A DNA stretch of 64,000 nt from contig OY282442.1 in the NCBI GenBank assembly GCA_958296115.1, positions 964,001-1,028,000 on the forward strand, given 5' to 3'. Positions 1 to 7,584 of the stretch are shown here, piece by piece (within the stretch, counting starts at the first letter, position 1; every line of letters starts with the position of its first letter). The position numbers and the translations under genes are program-made. This stretch comes from an uncultured Dehalococcoidia bacterium. GTDB lineage: Bacteria > Chloroflexota > Dehalococcoidia > Lucifugimonadales > CAJWER01. The notes under the pieces were generated by a model that saw only the letters and a program-made list of their open reading frames with translations, was not told the origin of the DNA and did not search any database.

Positions 1-409
1 CCGCCTTGACCATCTCGGCGAACCTGGGGTTCTCGCTGAACTCGGTCGGCCTTGGACCCGTGTACTTGTAGTCCCAATAGACGCCCGGGAGCTGAGGCGC
101 GGGCTCGTACTGGAAGTCAGCCTTGGCGTCTTCCATCGCAACCTCCTTGGTCGCGAGGGCTGGCTTGGGCGCCTGCTCTTCCTTCACGGCCGCGGCCTGC
201 TGGAGGGGCACCTGCGTGGGCGCGGGCTTGGTGGCGGCGGGCGCCGACGTGGGCGCGGGCTGCTGCTGCGTCGTCGAGGGGGCACTGTCCGCTGGCGCGG
301 AGGACGCTCCCGTGTCGCTGGCGTCGTCTGCGCCGCCGCACGCCAGCGCAGCCACGAGCCCAAGCGCCGCAAGCAGCGCAACTATGAATCTGAAGTTATG
401 GAGTACCAT
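1..409 (-). CDS. ABC transporter solute-binding lipoprotein, N-terminal fragment
   Basis: Reading back from the ATG at 409-407 gives an open frame running off the window edge, so only about 136 N-terminal residues are present. It starts with a hydrophobic signal and a lipobox ending VAALAC, which would put the lipidated Cys at residue 24. A long low-complexity Ala/Pro/Thr/Gln linker follows, then a segment GPRPTEFSENPRFAEMV. That segment resembles GPAPTSFSEAPMLASMV in the full-length family 5 binding protein at 36129-38348, which has the same layout, so the two look like paralogues. AGGAG lies just upstream of the ATG (411-420). The substrate is unknown; peptide or oligosaccharide import is inferred from the paralogue. 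Confidence 0.7.
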   Translation of the reverse strand, partial: MVLHNFRFIVALLAALGLVAALACGGADDASDTGASSAPADSAPSTTQQQPAPTSAPAATKPAPTQVPLQQAAAVKEEQAPKPALATKEVAMEDAKADFQYEPAPQLPGVYWDYKYTGPRPTEFSENPRFAEMVKA

Positions 410-620
410 GATCATCTCCTATTTCATGGCGGATAACGCCAAGATGGGCGGGATTCTCGCACAGGTCGGCGCGTCAAGTCAAGGACTGGGTCGCCGCAAT
501 GGGTTGCGCCGACATATTCCAATCATCCGCATCACACAAATCGCGCGAATCACAGTTCGGCGCGCCCCAAGATGCTAGAATACTCTCGTACAAGAAGAAC
601 CGACCTGCCAGGAGACCCCG

Positions 621-1937
621 ATGCCATTCGCAAACGCCGCCCTATTCCCCACGACCGCGGCCGTCACGGCGGACGACCACCTGTCTATCGGCGGCTGCGA
701 CGTTGCCGGCCTTGCGGCGGAGTACGGCACGCCCCTGTACGTGTTCGACGAGGCCACCCTCCGCGGCATGTGCCGCGAGTTCGTCCATGAGTTCACGTCG
801 CGCTACGCCAGGACTAAGGTCCTGTACGCCTCGAAAGCATACGTCAACCCGGCCCTGGCTCGGCTGGTGCATGAGGAGGGGCTGGGGATGGACGTGGTCT
901 CCGGCGGCGAGCTGGCCGTAGCCGTTGCCGCGGGATTCCCGATGTCAGACGTCTACTTCCACGGCAACAACAAGGGCAGGGACGAGCTCGAGATGGGCGT
1001 GGACAACGGGATTGGCCGCATCGTCGTCGATAGCTTCTACGAGCTGGACATGCTGGACGAGGTGGCGGCGGCGCGCGGCAGGACCCAGGACGTGATGCTC
1101 AGGCTCTCGCCGGGGATAGACCCGCACACCCACGCGAAGACGACGACGGGGATACTGGACAGCAAGTTCGGCTTCTCGATAGAGACCGGGGACGCCGAGC
1201 TGGCGGTCAGGCAGGCCCTCGAAGCGTCCAACCTGGACTTGGTGGGTATACACTTCCACCTGGGTTCGCCGATATTCGAGCTCGAGCCGTACTCTATCGC
1301 CGTGGATACGACGCTGACCTTCCTGGCGCCCTTCCAGAAGAGCGGCCTCGACCTGCGAGAGTTCAGTCCCGGCGGCGGATTCGCCATCGGATACCTGCGT
1401 AACCAGCCGCCCCCGCCCATCTCGTCGTATGCGGAGGTGATAACCGCGACCCTCCAGCGCCGAGCCGCCGATCTTGGCTTCGGCGAGCCTCTGCTCACCA
1501 TCGAGCCGGGCCGCTCCATCGTGGGCCGAGCGGGCGTGGCCCTGTACACCGTGGGCGCGGTCAAGGACATCCCCACCGTTCGCAAGTACGTGTCCTTGGA
1601 CGGCGGAATGGGCGACAACATACGGCCTGCGCTCTACGACTCGCAGTACGAGGCCGTTGCGGCCAACCGCATGTCGGCCAAGCCCGCCGAGAAGGTTACG
1701 CTCGCGGGGAAGTACTGCGAGTCCGGCGACGTGCTCGTCCGCGACGTCGAGATGCCAGCCCTGGATACGGGCGACCTCGTCGCCATTCCCGCGTCGGGCG
1801 CATACGCCCCCTCGATGGCGAGCAACTACAACCTGAACCCGCGCCCCGCAGTGCTCATGGTTCACGAAGGCCAGGCCAGGCTGATAAGGCGGCGCGAGAC
1901 CTACGACGACATGATGGCCCTGGACGTCATCGAGTGA
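621..1937 (+). CDS. lysA: Diaminopimelate decarboxylase
   Basis: PLP enzyme of the alanine-racemase fold (438 aa, usual length) converting meso-diaminopimelate to L-lysine. The PLP lysine is K72 in YASKAYVNP. Other family marks are HFHLGS near residue 205, the glycine-rich SPGGGFAIGY phosphate loop, EPGRSIVG near 295 and the substrate-contacting CESGDVLV near 363. GGAG at 604-620 lies about 7 nt before the ATG, and a TAGAAT -10-like box is at 576-581. It is the first gene of a chain in which every following gene overlaps the previous stop codon by 4 nt, so it probably sets expression of holB and the genes behind it. Confidence 0.93.
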   Translation: MPFANAALFPTTAAVTADDHLSIGGCDVAGLAAEYGTPLYVFDEATLRGMCREFVHEFTSRYARTKVLYASKAYVNPALARLVHEEGLGMDVVSGGELAVAVAAGFPMSDVYFHGNNKGRDELEMGVDNGIGRIVVDSFYELDMLDEVAAARGRTQDVMLRLSPGIDPHTHAKTTTGILDSKFGFSIETGDAELAVRQALEASNLDLVGIHFHLGSPIFELEPYSIAVDTTLTFLAPFQKSGLDLREFSPGGGFAIGYLRNQPPPPISSYAEVITATLQRRAADLGFGEPLLTIEPGRSIVGRAGVALYTVGAVKDIPTVRKYVSLDGGMGDNIRPALYDSQYEAVAANRMSAKPAEKVTLAGKYCESGDVLVRDVEMPALDTGDLVAIPASGAYAPSMASNYNLNPRPAVLMVHEGQARLIRRRETYDDMMALDVIE

Positions 1938-2959
1938 TGAACGCGTCGGGCTGGCGGACGATAGGAAACGAGAAGGCGGTGGCCGCCCTCCGCCGTGCGC
2001 TGGACGGGGACAGGCTCTCGCACGCCTACCTGGTCACCGGGCCGCGCCACGTCGGCAAGATGTCCCTCGCCATAGACCTCGCCGCCGCCCTGAACTGCGA
2101 CGGGAGCGCAAGGCCCTGTGGAGAATGCAAGGGATGTGACCGGACGCGCCGGAGCATACACGCCGGCGTCCACGTGGTGGGCCTAGAGGACGGCCCCGAA
2201 GGACGCAGCCGCACCCTGATAGGCATAGACCAGGTGAGGGCCGTGCAGCGCGAGACGGCCCTGGCGCCTTTCGAAGGGCGGTTCCGGGTCGTCATATTCG
2301 ACGCAGCCGAGCGGCTGAGCGACGAGGCGGCCAACAGCCTGCTCAAGACCCTCGAAGAGCCGCCGCCGCAGGTTGTGCTGCTGCTGCTCACGTCGAAGCC
2401 GGAAGCCCTGCTCCCGACCGTGGTCTCACGCTGCCAGCTCGTCGAGCTCAGGCCAGTGGCCGGCGGCGCGATAGCGGCTGCGCTTGTCGATCGCCTGGGG
2501 ATGGCCGCGGATGAGGCGGACCGAATAGCCAGGCTCGCCGGCGGCAGGCCAGGCTGGGCGATTCGCGCCGCCGAGAACCCCGAGCTCCTGACACAGACGG
2601 ACGAGAAGCTCGATATCCTCGAAGAGGTCGTGCTCGGCGGCATGGCCGACCGATTCGCGCACGCCGCCAAGCTCGGCTCTGCCGCCGACCGCAACAGGGA
2701 GGCAGGCCGGAGCGAGCTAGATGTGTGGGTCGGTTGGTGGCGAGACGTGATGCTCGTCAAGGAAGGGCTGCCCCATCTCGCCGCCAACGCATCGAGAATG
2801 GAGTCGCTGAGCTCGGTCGCGGACTCTCTCACCCGGAGCCAGGTCGCCGGCGCCATCAGCGCGATACGCGAGACCAAGAGCCTCATCGAGCGCAACGTCA
2901 ACCCCCGGCTGTCCCTCGAGGTGATGATGCTCGACCTTCCAAGAGTGAGACAGCCATGA
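1934..2959 (+). CDS. holB: DNA polymerase III clamp loader, delta-prime subunit
   Basis: 341 aa AAA+-fold protein. P-loop-like GPRHVGKM sits at residues 36-43, four cysteines at 55, 62, 65 and 68 form the clamp-loader zinc module, and the central block has NSLLKTLEEPP followed by the SRC-type motif TVVSRCQ. The P-loop ends in Met rather than Thr/Ser, in keeping with delta-prime being a stator that need not hydrolyse ATP. The ATG overlaps the lysA stop (ATGA). holB next to a PSP1/RicT-type gene is an order known from Firmicutes and supports the call over dnaX, which would be longer. Confidence 0.88.
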   Translation: MMNASGWRTIGNEKAVAALRRALDGDRLSHAYLVTGPRHVGKMSLAIDLAAALNCDGSARPCGECKGCDRTRRSIHAGVHVVGLEDGPEGRSRTLIGIDQVRAVQRETALAPFEGRFRVVIFDAAERLSDEAANSLLKTLEEPPPQVVLLLLTSKPEALLPTVVSRCQLVELRPVAGGAIAAALVDRLGMAADEADRIARLAGGRPGWAIRAAENPELLTQTDEKLDILEEVVLGGMADRFAHAAKLGSAADRNREAGRSELDVWVGWWRDVMLVKEGLPHLAANASRMESLSSVADSLTRSQVAGAISAIRETKSLIERNVNPRLSLEVMMLDLPRVRQP

Positions 2960-3207
2960 CCGAAGGCCGGCGCGTCTCCAGCGTGGTCGGGGTGAGGCTC
3001 CACGAGATGCAGCCGCTCAGGTTCTATCGCCCCGGGGAGCGGGAGCTCGACGTGGGCGACTGGGCGCTCGTGGATACCGACGACGGGCCGCGCCGCGGAA
3101 GGGTCGCGATAGCGCCGGGCCAGGTATCGTTCTCGGAGTTGACAGGCCCGCTCGACGCTATACTCGGGAAGCTGGACGAGGACGAAGCGATGGACGCGGA
3201 CGCTTGA
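2956..3207 (+). CDS. Short PSP1/RicT-like protein (N-terminal domain only)
   Basis: 83 aa protein starting at the ATGA overlap with holB. The sequence VVGVRLHEMQPLRFYR and then VGDWALVDTDDGPRRGRVA matches the start of the PSP1 domain of RicT/YaaT, whose typical members are about 270 aa and carry a Cys-rich C-terminal half for an Fe-S cluster. Here everything after residue 83 is missing and no cysteine is present. The reading frame ends cleanly in TTGA, which is also the start of the next gene, so this looks like a stable short form and not a sequencing error. The position behind holB is where full-length ricT sits in other bacteria. Function of the short form is unknown. Confidence 0.6.
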   Translation: MTEGRRVSSVVGVRLHEMQPLRFYRPGERELDVGDWALVDTDDGPRRGRVAIAPGQVSFSELTGPLDAILGKLDEDEAMDADA

Positions 3208-4253
3208 GAATCGGCTTGTTCATGGCCCCTATCTGCCGTCGGCCAGAGGACGACTCGGCAACCATCGACTCGACCCTCGACGAGGCCTTGCTGGCCGAAG
3301 AGATCGGCCTCGACGCCGCCTGGCTCACCGAGCACCACTTCTCCGGCGAGAGCGTCTACGCCGACCCCATAGTCTTCGGCGCGGCCATCGCCGCCCGGAC
3401 GACGCGGATAAAGATCGGCTTCGCGGTGGTCGAGATGGCCTTGCATCATCCCGTCAGGCTGGCGGTGCAGACGGCCTTGCTCGACAACCTCAGCCATGGC
3501 CGGCTCATCGTCGGCGCTGGGCGAGGATCGGCGTTCAACCACTACGAGTACGCCGGCTTCGGGACTACGCTGGAGCAAGGCTATGATCGGCTCGACGAGG
3601 CCGAGGACCTATTGGTGAAAGCTTGGACTGCCCGCGCCCTGCGCTACGAGGGCAAGTTCTGGTCGGCTGCCATCCCAGAGATGCGCCCAAGACCCTACCA
3701 GAAGCCTCACCCGCCACTGGTCAGGGCGGTCCTTGGCGAGCGCTCTATCAGGGCGATGGCCTCCATCGGAAGGCCCATCCTGATGGGAGGACTGGGAGAC
3801 GCCGAGATAGCGGAGCGCCTCGCGCTATACGAGGAGGCCATGCGTCAGGCGGGATTCGGGGACGACGCGGTGGCGTGTGCGCTCGACCAAGTATGGATAT
3901 GGAAGGGCGTCTCCATAGCCGACACCTACGGCGAAGCCGAGGAGATTGCCGAGGAGGGCTGCCGGAATGAACAAGAGCATGTCAGGGAAGCCCGACGAAC
4001 GCTCAACCCACCGTCCGACTGCGGGGAGCCGGGTTCCGCGGCGAGCTACGAAGAGAAGATAGCGGAGGCGTTCATCGTGGGGACTCCCGGCCAAGTGGCC
4101 GACAGGATTGACGCGCTCCGACGCATCGGCCTGCGCAATCTGATGCTGAAGTTCAACACGGGCCAGATGGCCCCCAGGGTCGTTTCGAGAGCCATGAGGC
4201 TCTTTGGGGATAAGGTGCTGCCGCGCCTGCAATCACAGGAGGGGCGAACATGA
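3204..4253 (+). CDS. LLM-class flavin-dependent monooxygenase (luciferase-like)
   Basis: 349 aa TIM-barrel protein of the bacterial luciferase family. Typical marks are the N-terminal strand MRIGLFMAP, the EEIGLDAAWLTEHHF block, TTRIKIGFAVVEMALHHPVR, and the VGAGRGSAFNHYEY phosphate-binding region. Such enzymes use reduced FMN from a partner reductase to oxygenate substrates; the substrate cannot be read from sequence. The start is a TTG overlapping the stop of the short RicT gene. The downstream SDR overlaps its stop, which suggests both act on the same metabolite. Expansions of this family are characteristic of SAR202 Chloroflexota (family knowledge). Confidence 0.85.
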   Translation: MRIGLFMAPICRRPEDDSATIDSTLDEALLAEEIGLDAAWLTEHHFSGESVYADPIVFGAAIAARTTRIKIGFAVVEMALHHPVRLAVQTALLDNLSHGRLIVGAGRGSAFNHYEYAGFGTTLEQGYDRLDEAEDLLVKAWTARALRYEGKFWSAAIPEMRPRPYQKPHPPLVRAVLGERSIRAMASIGRPILMGGLGDAEIAERLALYEEAMRQAGFGDDAVACALDQVWIWKGVSIADTYGEAEEIAEEGCRNEQEHVREARRTLNPPSDCGEPGSAASYEEKIAEAFIVGTPGQVADRIDALRRIGLRNLMLKFNTGQMAPRVVSRAMRLFGDKVLPRLQSQEGRT

Positions 4254-5005
4254 GACTCGAAGGCAAGACCGCGTGGATGGCGGGAGTCGGGACGGGGATG
4301 GGCCGGGCCGCCGCTGTCCTCTTCGCGCAGGAGGGCGCGAACGTCGTCATCACCGCCCGCGGCCGCGGCGATCTGGAGGAAACTGCCTCGCGCGTCAGGG
4401 CCGCCGGCGGCAGCGTCACCGTAGCCCCGGGCGACCTCGCCATCAGGTCGGAAGCGGCCCGCGTCGCGGACGAGATATACAGCGCCCGCGGCCGCATAGA
4501 CATCGCATACTGCGCCGCCGGCGGCTCGTTCGAGCCCGATAGGAGTTTCGACGACGTGGACGAGGCGTTCTGGGCCAGCGCGCTATCCAACACGCTGAAC
4601 AGCATCTACAACGTAGCCCAATGCTGCCGTCCCATAATGAAAGCGCAGGGCGGCGGCTCGATAGTCGCCGTCGCCGCCAGCTTCAGCGTCCGACAGGAGG
4701 GCAACCCCGCATACGGAGCCGCAAAGGGCGGAGTGATCGGCTTCGCACGCAACTTGGCGCGTGAGCTGTACCCTGACAACATCCGCGTGAACGTCATCGG
4801 AGCCGGGCTGTTCCGAGCGCCCATAGGGGACGGAGCCATCGCCCCAGCCCCAGCCTCCCTAGCCCGAACGGGCCACCCCGAGGACATCGCGTACGCGGCA
4901 GCCTACCTGGCGTCCGACGAAGCCTCGTGGGTAACCGGCCAAGCCCTGTCAGTGGATGGCGGCGTTGACGTGGGAGCCCGGGGCATCTGGGAACACGAGC
5001 GGTGA
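4250..5005 (+). CDS. Short-chain dehydrogenase/reductase
   Basis: 251 aa classical SDR. The dinucleotide motif is the slightly unusual MAGVGTGMGRA near residue 10, the structural motif is CAAGG near 87, a Ser-rich strand VAAS is near 142 and the catalytic YGAAK is intact near 158. The C-terminus ends with DGGVDVGARG, usual for oxidoreductases acting on small alcohols or ketones. GGAGG about 8 nt upstream and the ATGA overlap with the LLM gene fix the start. It is the last gene of the lysA chain. Confidence 0.85.
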   Translation: MRLEGKTAWMAGVGTGMGRAAAVLFAQEGANVVITARGRGDLEETASRVRAAGGSVTVAPGDLAIRSEAARVADEIYSARGRIDIAYCAAGGSFEPDRSFDDVDEAFWASALSNTLNSIYNVAQCCRPIMKAQGGGSIVAVAASFSVRQEGNPAYGAAKGGVIGFARNLARELYPDNIRVNVIGAGLFRAPIGDGAIAPAPASLARTGHPEDIAYAAAYLASDEASWVTGQALSVDGGVDVGARGIWEHER

Positions 5006-5058
5006 GACGGGATTGTGTCCCTGTGGCAATCGCAGAATCATGGTCAGGCGACTTGGAA

Positions 5059-6258
5059 TCACTCGACTACAGGATCGTATAGCTCCGTGTTCGGGTAGAA
5101 GTCGCTCCAGCCGAACCAGAAGGCGTCGAAGGACGGGAACGGCGTGAGCCTCATGCCCTCCAGCTCGCCGCCCCTCGCCATGCCCGTCAGCTTGCTCCAG
5201 GACGTCCCCGTCTCCACGTCGGTCATCTCACCAGGCCCCGGGCCGTGGGAGAAGGTCAGCAGCCTGCCCTGCACGCTCCGCTCGAAGATCCCAGTCGCCC
5301 CGCTGTTCAGGTCGAGCGTCACGACGATGCTCGTTCCCTCGAAGGTGTCGTTCAGGACGCGCGCCTTGGTCAGGTGCTTATGCGCGTAGGCCCTCTGGGA
5401 CTCGTCGCCCAGGATGCCGACAACCAGGTCCTTGCCGATGAGACGGTCGTCGCGGTTGGACTGCCCGAGTATCCCCGCGGAAGGCCCAACGTAGTAGTCG
5501 AGATATTGGTCGAACACGGGGCGGCCGATGTCCAGCGCCAGCGTATCCGGATACTCTTCCTTCCACGCCGACCAGCGCGTGAGCCGAGATGGCGCCAACT
5601 CGAGCTTCGCGCCCTCGAGCTTGCCCCGCACCGCCTCGCCAAGGAACTGGCTCCACAGCGAATCGGTCTCCCGGTCGTACATCACCAGAGCGTTCATGAT
5701 CAGCTTGCCGGAGACCCCGAACGTCAGCGTCTCCCCGTTGACCTCTCGGGCATAGACTATGCCCGTGAAGCAGAGCGGTCACCACGTCACCGCGACCGGC
5801 TTCCCCCCAACCGTGTCGTTCACTATCTCGTGGCTGCTGAGGTAAGCCGTCGAGTACGCCTTGTGCTCGCCGTTGAGGGAGATGCCGATAACCAGGTCCT
5901 CGCCGGACATCTGCTCCGACGCTTGCCCCGCGTCCAGGAACGAGGGGTTGTCTATGGAGGGAATGGCGTCCTTCGGGAGGACGTCTATGATCTCCAGAGA
6001 CCGCGTCTTTTCGCCCTCCGGCCTGCTGAAAGCCGCGGCGACGTTGGGCTCCTGGCGTTTCAACGGGTCGGCCGGAGCGACGTCCGTATCGAGCTGCTGC
6101 GGCGCGGGCGCGGAAACGACCGCGGCCCCTGTTCCCTGCCGCGCGGCTGCCGACCCGTCCACAGCGTCCGTTTCCACTTGGCCGCAGGCGACGGCGGCTG
6201 CCGTTAGGAGCGCGGAGAGCAGAGTCGCCAGCTTCAAGGTTGTATGCAAGACCTCCAC
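5059..6258 (-). CDS. DUF3179 lipoprotein, predicted selenoprotein (Sec160)
   Basis: Read through one in-frame TGA (5781-5779), this is a 399-residue DUF3179 protein of full family length. The N-terminus has a signal peptide and lipobox ending AAVAC. Before the TGA the frame reads HEIVNDTVGGKPVAVTW; after it, PLCFTGIVYAREVNGETL. DUF3179 proteins normally have CPLC here, so the TGA sits on the first Cys and would make U-P-L-C (residues 160-163). Later family blocks MYDRETDSLWSQFLGEA, the WSAWKEEYPDTLAL motif and FWFGWSDFYPNTELYDP are intact, which argues against decay. A SECIS-like hairpin follows the TGA. The GTG start at 6258 is uncertain; TTG codons just downstream are alternatives. It lies 31 nt behind its paralogue. 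Family function is unknown; an extracytoplasmic redox role is inferred from the UxxC motif. Confidence 0.8.
5739..5781 (-). promoter_or_regulatory. SECIS-like hairpin of DUF3179 gene 1
   Basis: Immediately downstream of the TGA (5781-5779). A perfect 8-bp stem CGGGCATA/TATGCCCG (5765-5758 with 5754-5747) is capped by the 3-nt loop GTC, whose first base lies about 22 nt after the TGA. Below it the TGA itself pairs: TGACC (5781-5777) with GGTCA (5743-5739), plus TCT (5774-5772) with AGA (5746-5744). Bacterial SECIS elements sit inside the coding region directly after UGA, with an apical-loop G 16-37 nt downstream (known). The GTCT at the tip resembles the SelB-binding tip of E. coli fdhF. Confidence 0.68.
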
Positions 6259-6289
6259 TCCTTCACTGAATTGGATGCGCCGCGCCGTC

Positions 6290-7030
6290 TCACGAGCCCG
6301 GTCTCGGTGGAAACCCCAAGACCAGGGAGTCGGGACGCTCCTCCATCCATCTCCTCCACGAAACCCTCTCCGCCGCCACGACTTCGAGAACCATGCCGTC
6401 GAAGTGGCCGTCTATCGCGGAGCTGATAGCCTGGCTCCACAGCGAGCCCGTCTCCCTGTCCCGCATCACTAGGATGCCATCGTACAGCATGCCCGATACG
6501 TCGAACGTTAGCGTTTGCCCATCTACCTCGCGGGCATAGACCACGCCCGTGTCGCATAGCGGTCAATAGGTTACGGCGATGGGCAGACCGCCCACGGTGT
6601 CGTTCACTATCTCGTGCCCTTCGATGAAGTGGATGGCGTAGGCGCGATGATCGCCGTTGATAGACACGCCCAGCACCTGCCGGTTGGCGAACCTGTCGCT
6701 GGCCTGCTCCGCGGCTATGAACCGGGGCTCGACGATGGCCTTTCTGAACTCGTAATCGAACAGGCGGTAGTCGGCGAGCATGTCGGCAAGCTCTTCGGGC
6801 GTGCGCTTGATCAGTATCTGGGGAGCTTCCACGTAGCCATCGGATTCCTCGATTCGCACCTCCCAGGGAACCTGCTCCAGCCCTGCCGCCCAGGCGCGGC
6901 TTGCGGCCGCGGGCGCATCTACGCCTCCCTGCGCGCCGCAGGCAACAACCGCGAGCATGGACAGGACCGACGCGGCCGCCGCCCCGGAGCCGCTGAGGAC
7001 CCCGCGTAGAGACATCGTTCGCATGAGCAT
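6290..7030 (-). CDS. DUF3179 lipoprotein, short form, predicted selenoprotein (Sec156)
   Basis: Read through the in-frame TGA at 6565-6563, this gives 246 residues. It has a signal peptide with lipobox LAVVAC, a variable region, then GHEIVNDTVGGLPIAVTY, the TGA, and PLCDTGVVYAREVDGQTL, so Sec would be residue 156 in U-P-L-C. The frame continues with MRDRETGSLWSQAI and the block ending PDSLVLGF, then stops; the C-terminal third found in gene 1 (the FWFGWSDFYPNTE region) is absent. Both halves are conserved around the TGA, so a chance stop or frameshift is unlikely. It is the first gene of the two-gene minus-strand unit. ATG at 7030 chosen; a second ATG three codons later is possible. Confidence 0.76.
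6531..6565 (-). promoter_or_regulatory. SECIS-like hairpin of DUF3179 gene 2
   Basis: Same spacing and shape as in gene 1: 14 nt after the TGA (6565-6563) comes GGGCGTG (6548-6542), loop GTC (6541-6539), TATGCCC (6538-6532), closed by C6549-G6531. Compared with gene 1 the stem changes GGGCATA to GGGCGTG. In RNA this replaces A-U by G-U pairs, so the helix is kept although two bases differ. The lower stem is weaker than in gene 1 (ACC with GGT). Confidence 0.62.
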
Positions 7031-7068
7031 GAAGGAATTATATCCCGGAATTCGTGGCGGGACACGCG

Positions 7069-7091
7069 CCGCGCATATAGACTATGCGCGG
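7069..7091. promoter_or_regulatory. Perfect inverted repeat between divergent genes
   Basis: CCGCGCATA (7069-7077), spacer TAGAC, TATGCGCGG (7083-7091): a perfect 9-bp inverted repeat in the 69-nt gap between the divergent DUF3179 operon and the DUF971 gene. It ends at the GGAGG ribosome binding site of the latter. It could be an operator for either side or an RNA hairpin masking that site; sequence alone does not decide. Confidence 0.4.
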
Positions 7092-7099
7092 AGGTCATT

Positions 7100-7432
7100 A
7101 TGGCATCTAACGTGGCGGAGATTACCATACTCGACGGCGGCGTGGTCGTCGAATGGGCCGACGGCCACCGCAGCGAGTACGAGGCGCGTTACCTGCGGCT
7201 GAACTGCGGCTGCGCCGAGTGCGTGGAGGAGTGGAGCCGACGCCAACTCCTCGACCCGGCGGCCGTGGACGCGGACCTGAGAGCCGAGGATTACCTGCTG
7301 GTCGGGCAGTACGCGGTCCAATTCCTCTGGAGCGACGCGCACTTCACGGGCATATACCCGTTCGACCTCCTCCGGAAGCTCTGCATGTGCGAGGCTTGCG
7401 AGGCGTCCCGCGCCGACGCCGAAGCGAGCTGA
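7100..7432 (+). CDS. DUF971 domain protein
   Basis: 110 aa protein covering one DUF971 domain, the fold also found at the N-terminus of gamma-butyrobetaine hydroxylases. Recognisable parts are the strand VVVEWADGHRSEYEARYLR, the zinc-type cysteines in NCGCAECVEEW, VGQYAVQFLWSDAHFTGIYPF, and the C-terminal CMCEAC. Stand-alone members have been linked to Fe-S protein maturation, often near Mrp/ApbC ATPases (family knowledge; no such neighbour here). GGAGG lies 5 nt before the ATG. It is transcribed away from the DUF3179 pair. Confidence 0.8.
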   Translation: MASNVAEITILDGGVVVEWADGHRSEYEARYLRLNCGCAECVEEWSRRQLLDPAAVDADLRAEDYLLVGQYAVQFLWSDAHFTGIYPFDLLRKLCMCEACEASRADAEAS

Positions 7433-7510
7433 GGCCCCGGGTGCGAGTCGGCGCGGGAGAAGCCCGTTCACGCATCTGCGCGGACATCCTGGGAGCGCAT
7501 GCGTCCAGCC

Positions 7511-7584
7511 TTATCCCCTCCCCCTTGACGGGAGATGGCTAGGGTGAGGGTGATTTGCCAATACTACATTGAACCAGCGCTAGG
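7511..7584 (+). repeat. Dispersed palindromic REP-like unit
   Basis: TTATCCCCTCCCCCTTGA, then an inverted GGGAG half and TAGGGTGAGGGTGA, followed by ACTACATTGAACCAGCGC. The same unit recurs at 9846, 10415, 10690, 55480, 56050, 56270, 56330, 57377 and 60539. Here its tail overlaps the sucD stop codon (7582-7580), so the repeat forms the sucD 3' end and may serve as an mRNA-end structure. Confidence 0.75.

Noticed and set aside
945-1865. 306-aa minus-strand ORF opposite lysA
   Set aside because: Antisense shadow of a strongly conserved gene; composition Arg/Val/Gly-rich without motifs. The same applies to the large antisense ORFs opposite 11-12.7 kb, 26.2-27.8 kb and 36.1-38.4 kb.
5059-5697. 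Treating the downstream half of DUF3179 gene 1 as a separate 212-aa gene starting at an internal ATG
   Set aside because: Conserved family sequence continues upstream of that ATG to the TGA in the same frame, and the paralogue has the identical arrangement; readthrough as Sec explains both.
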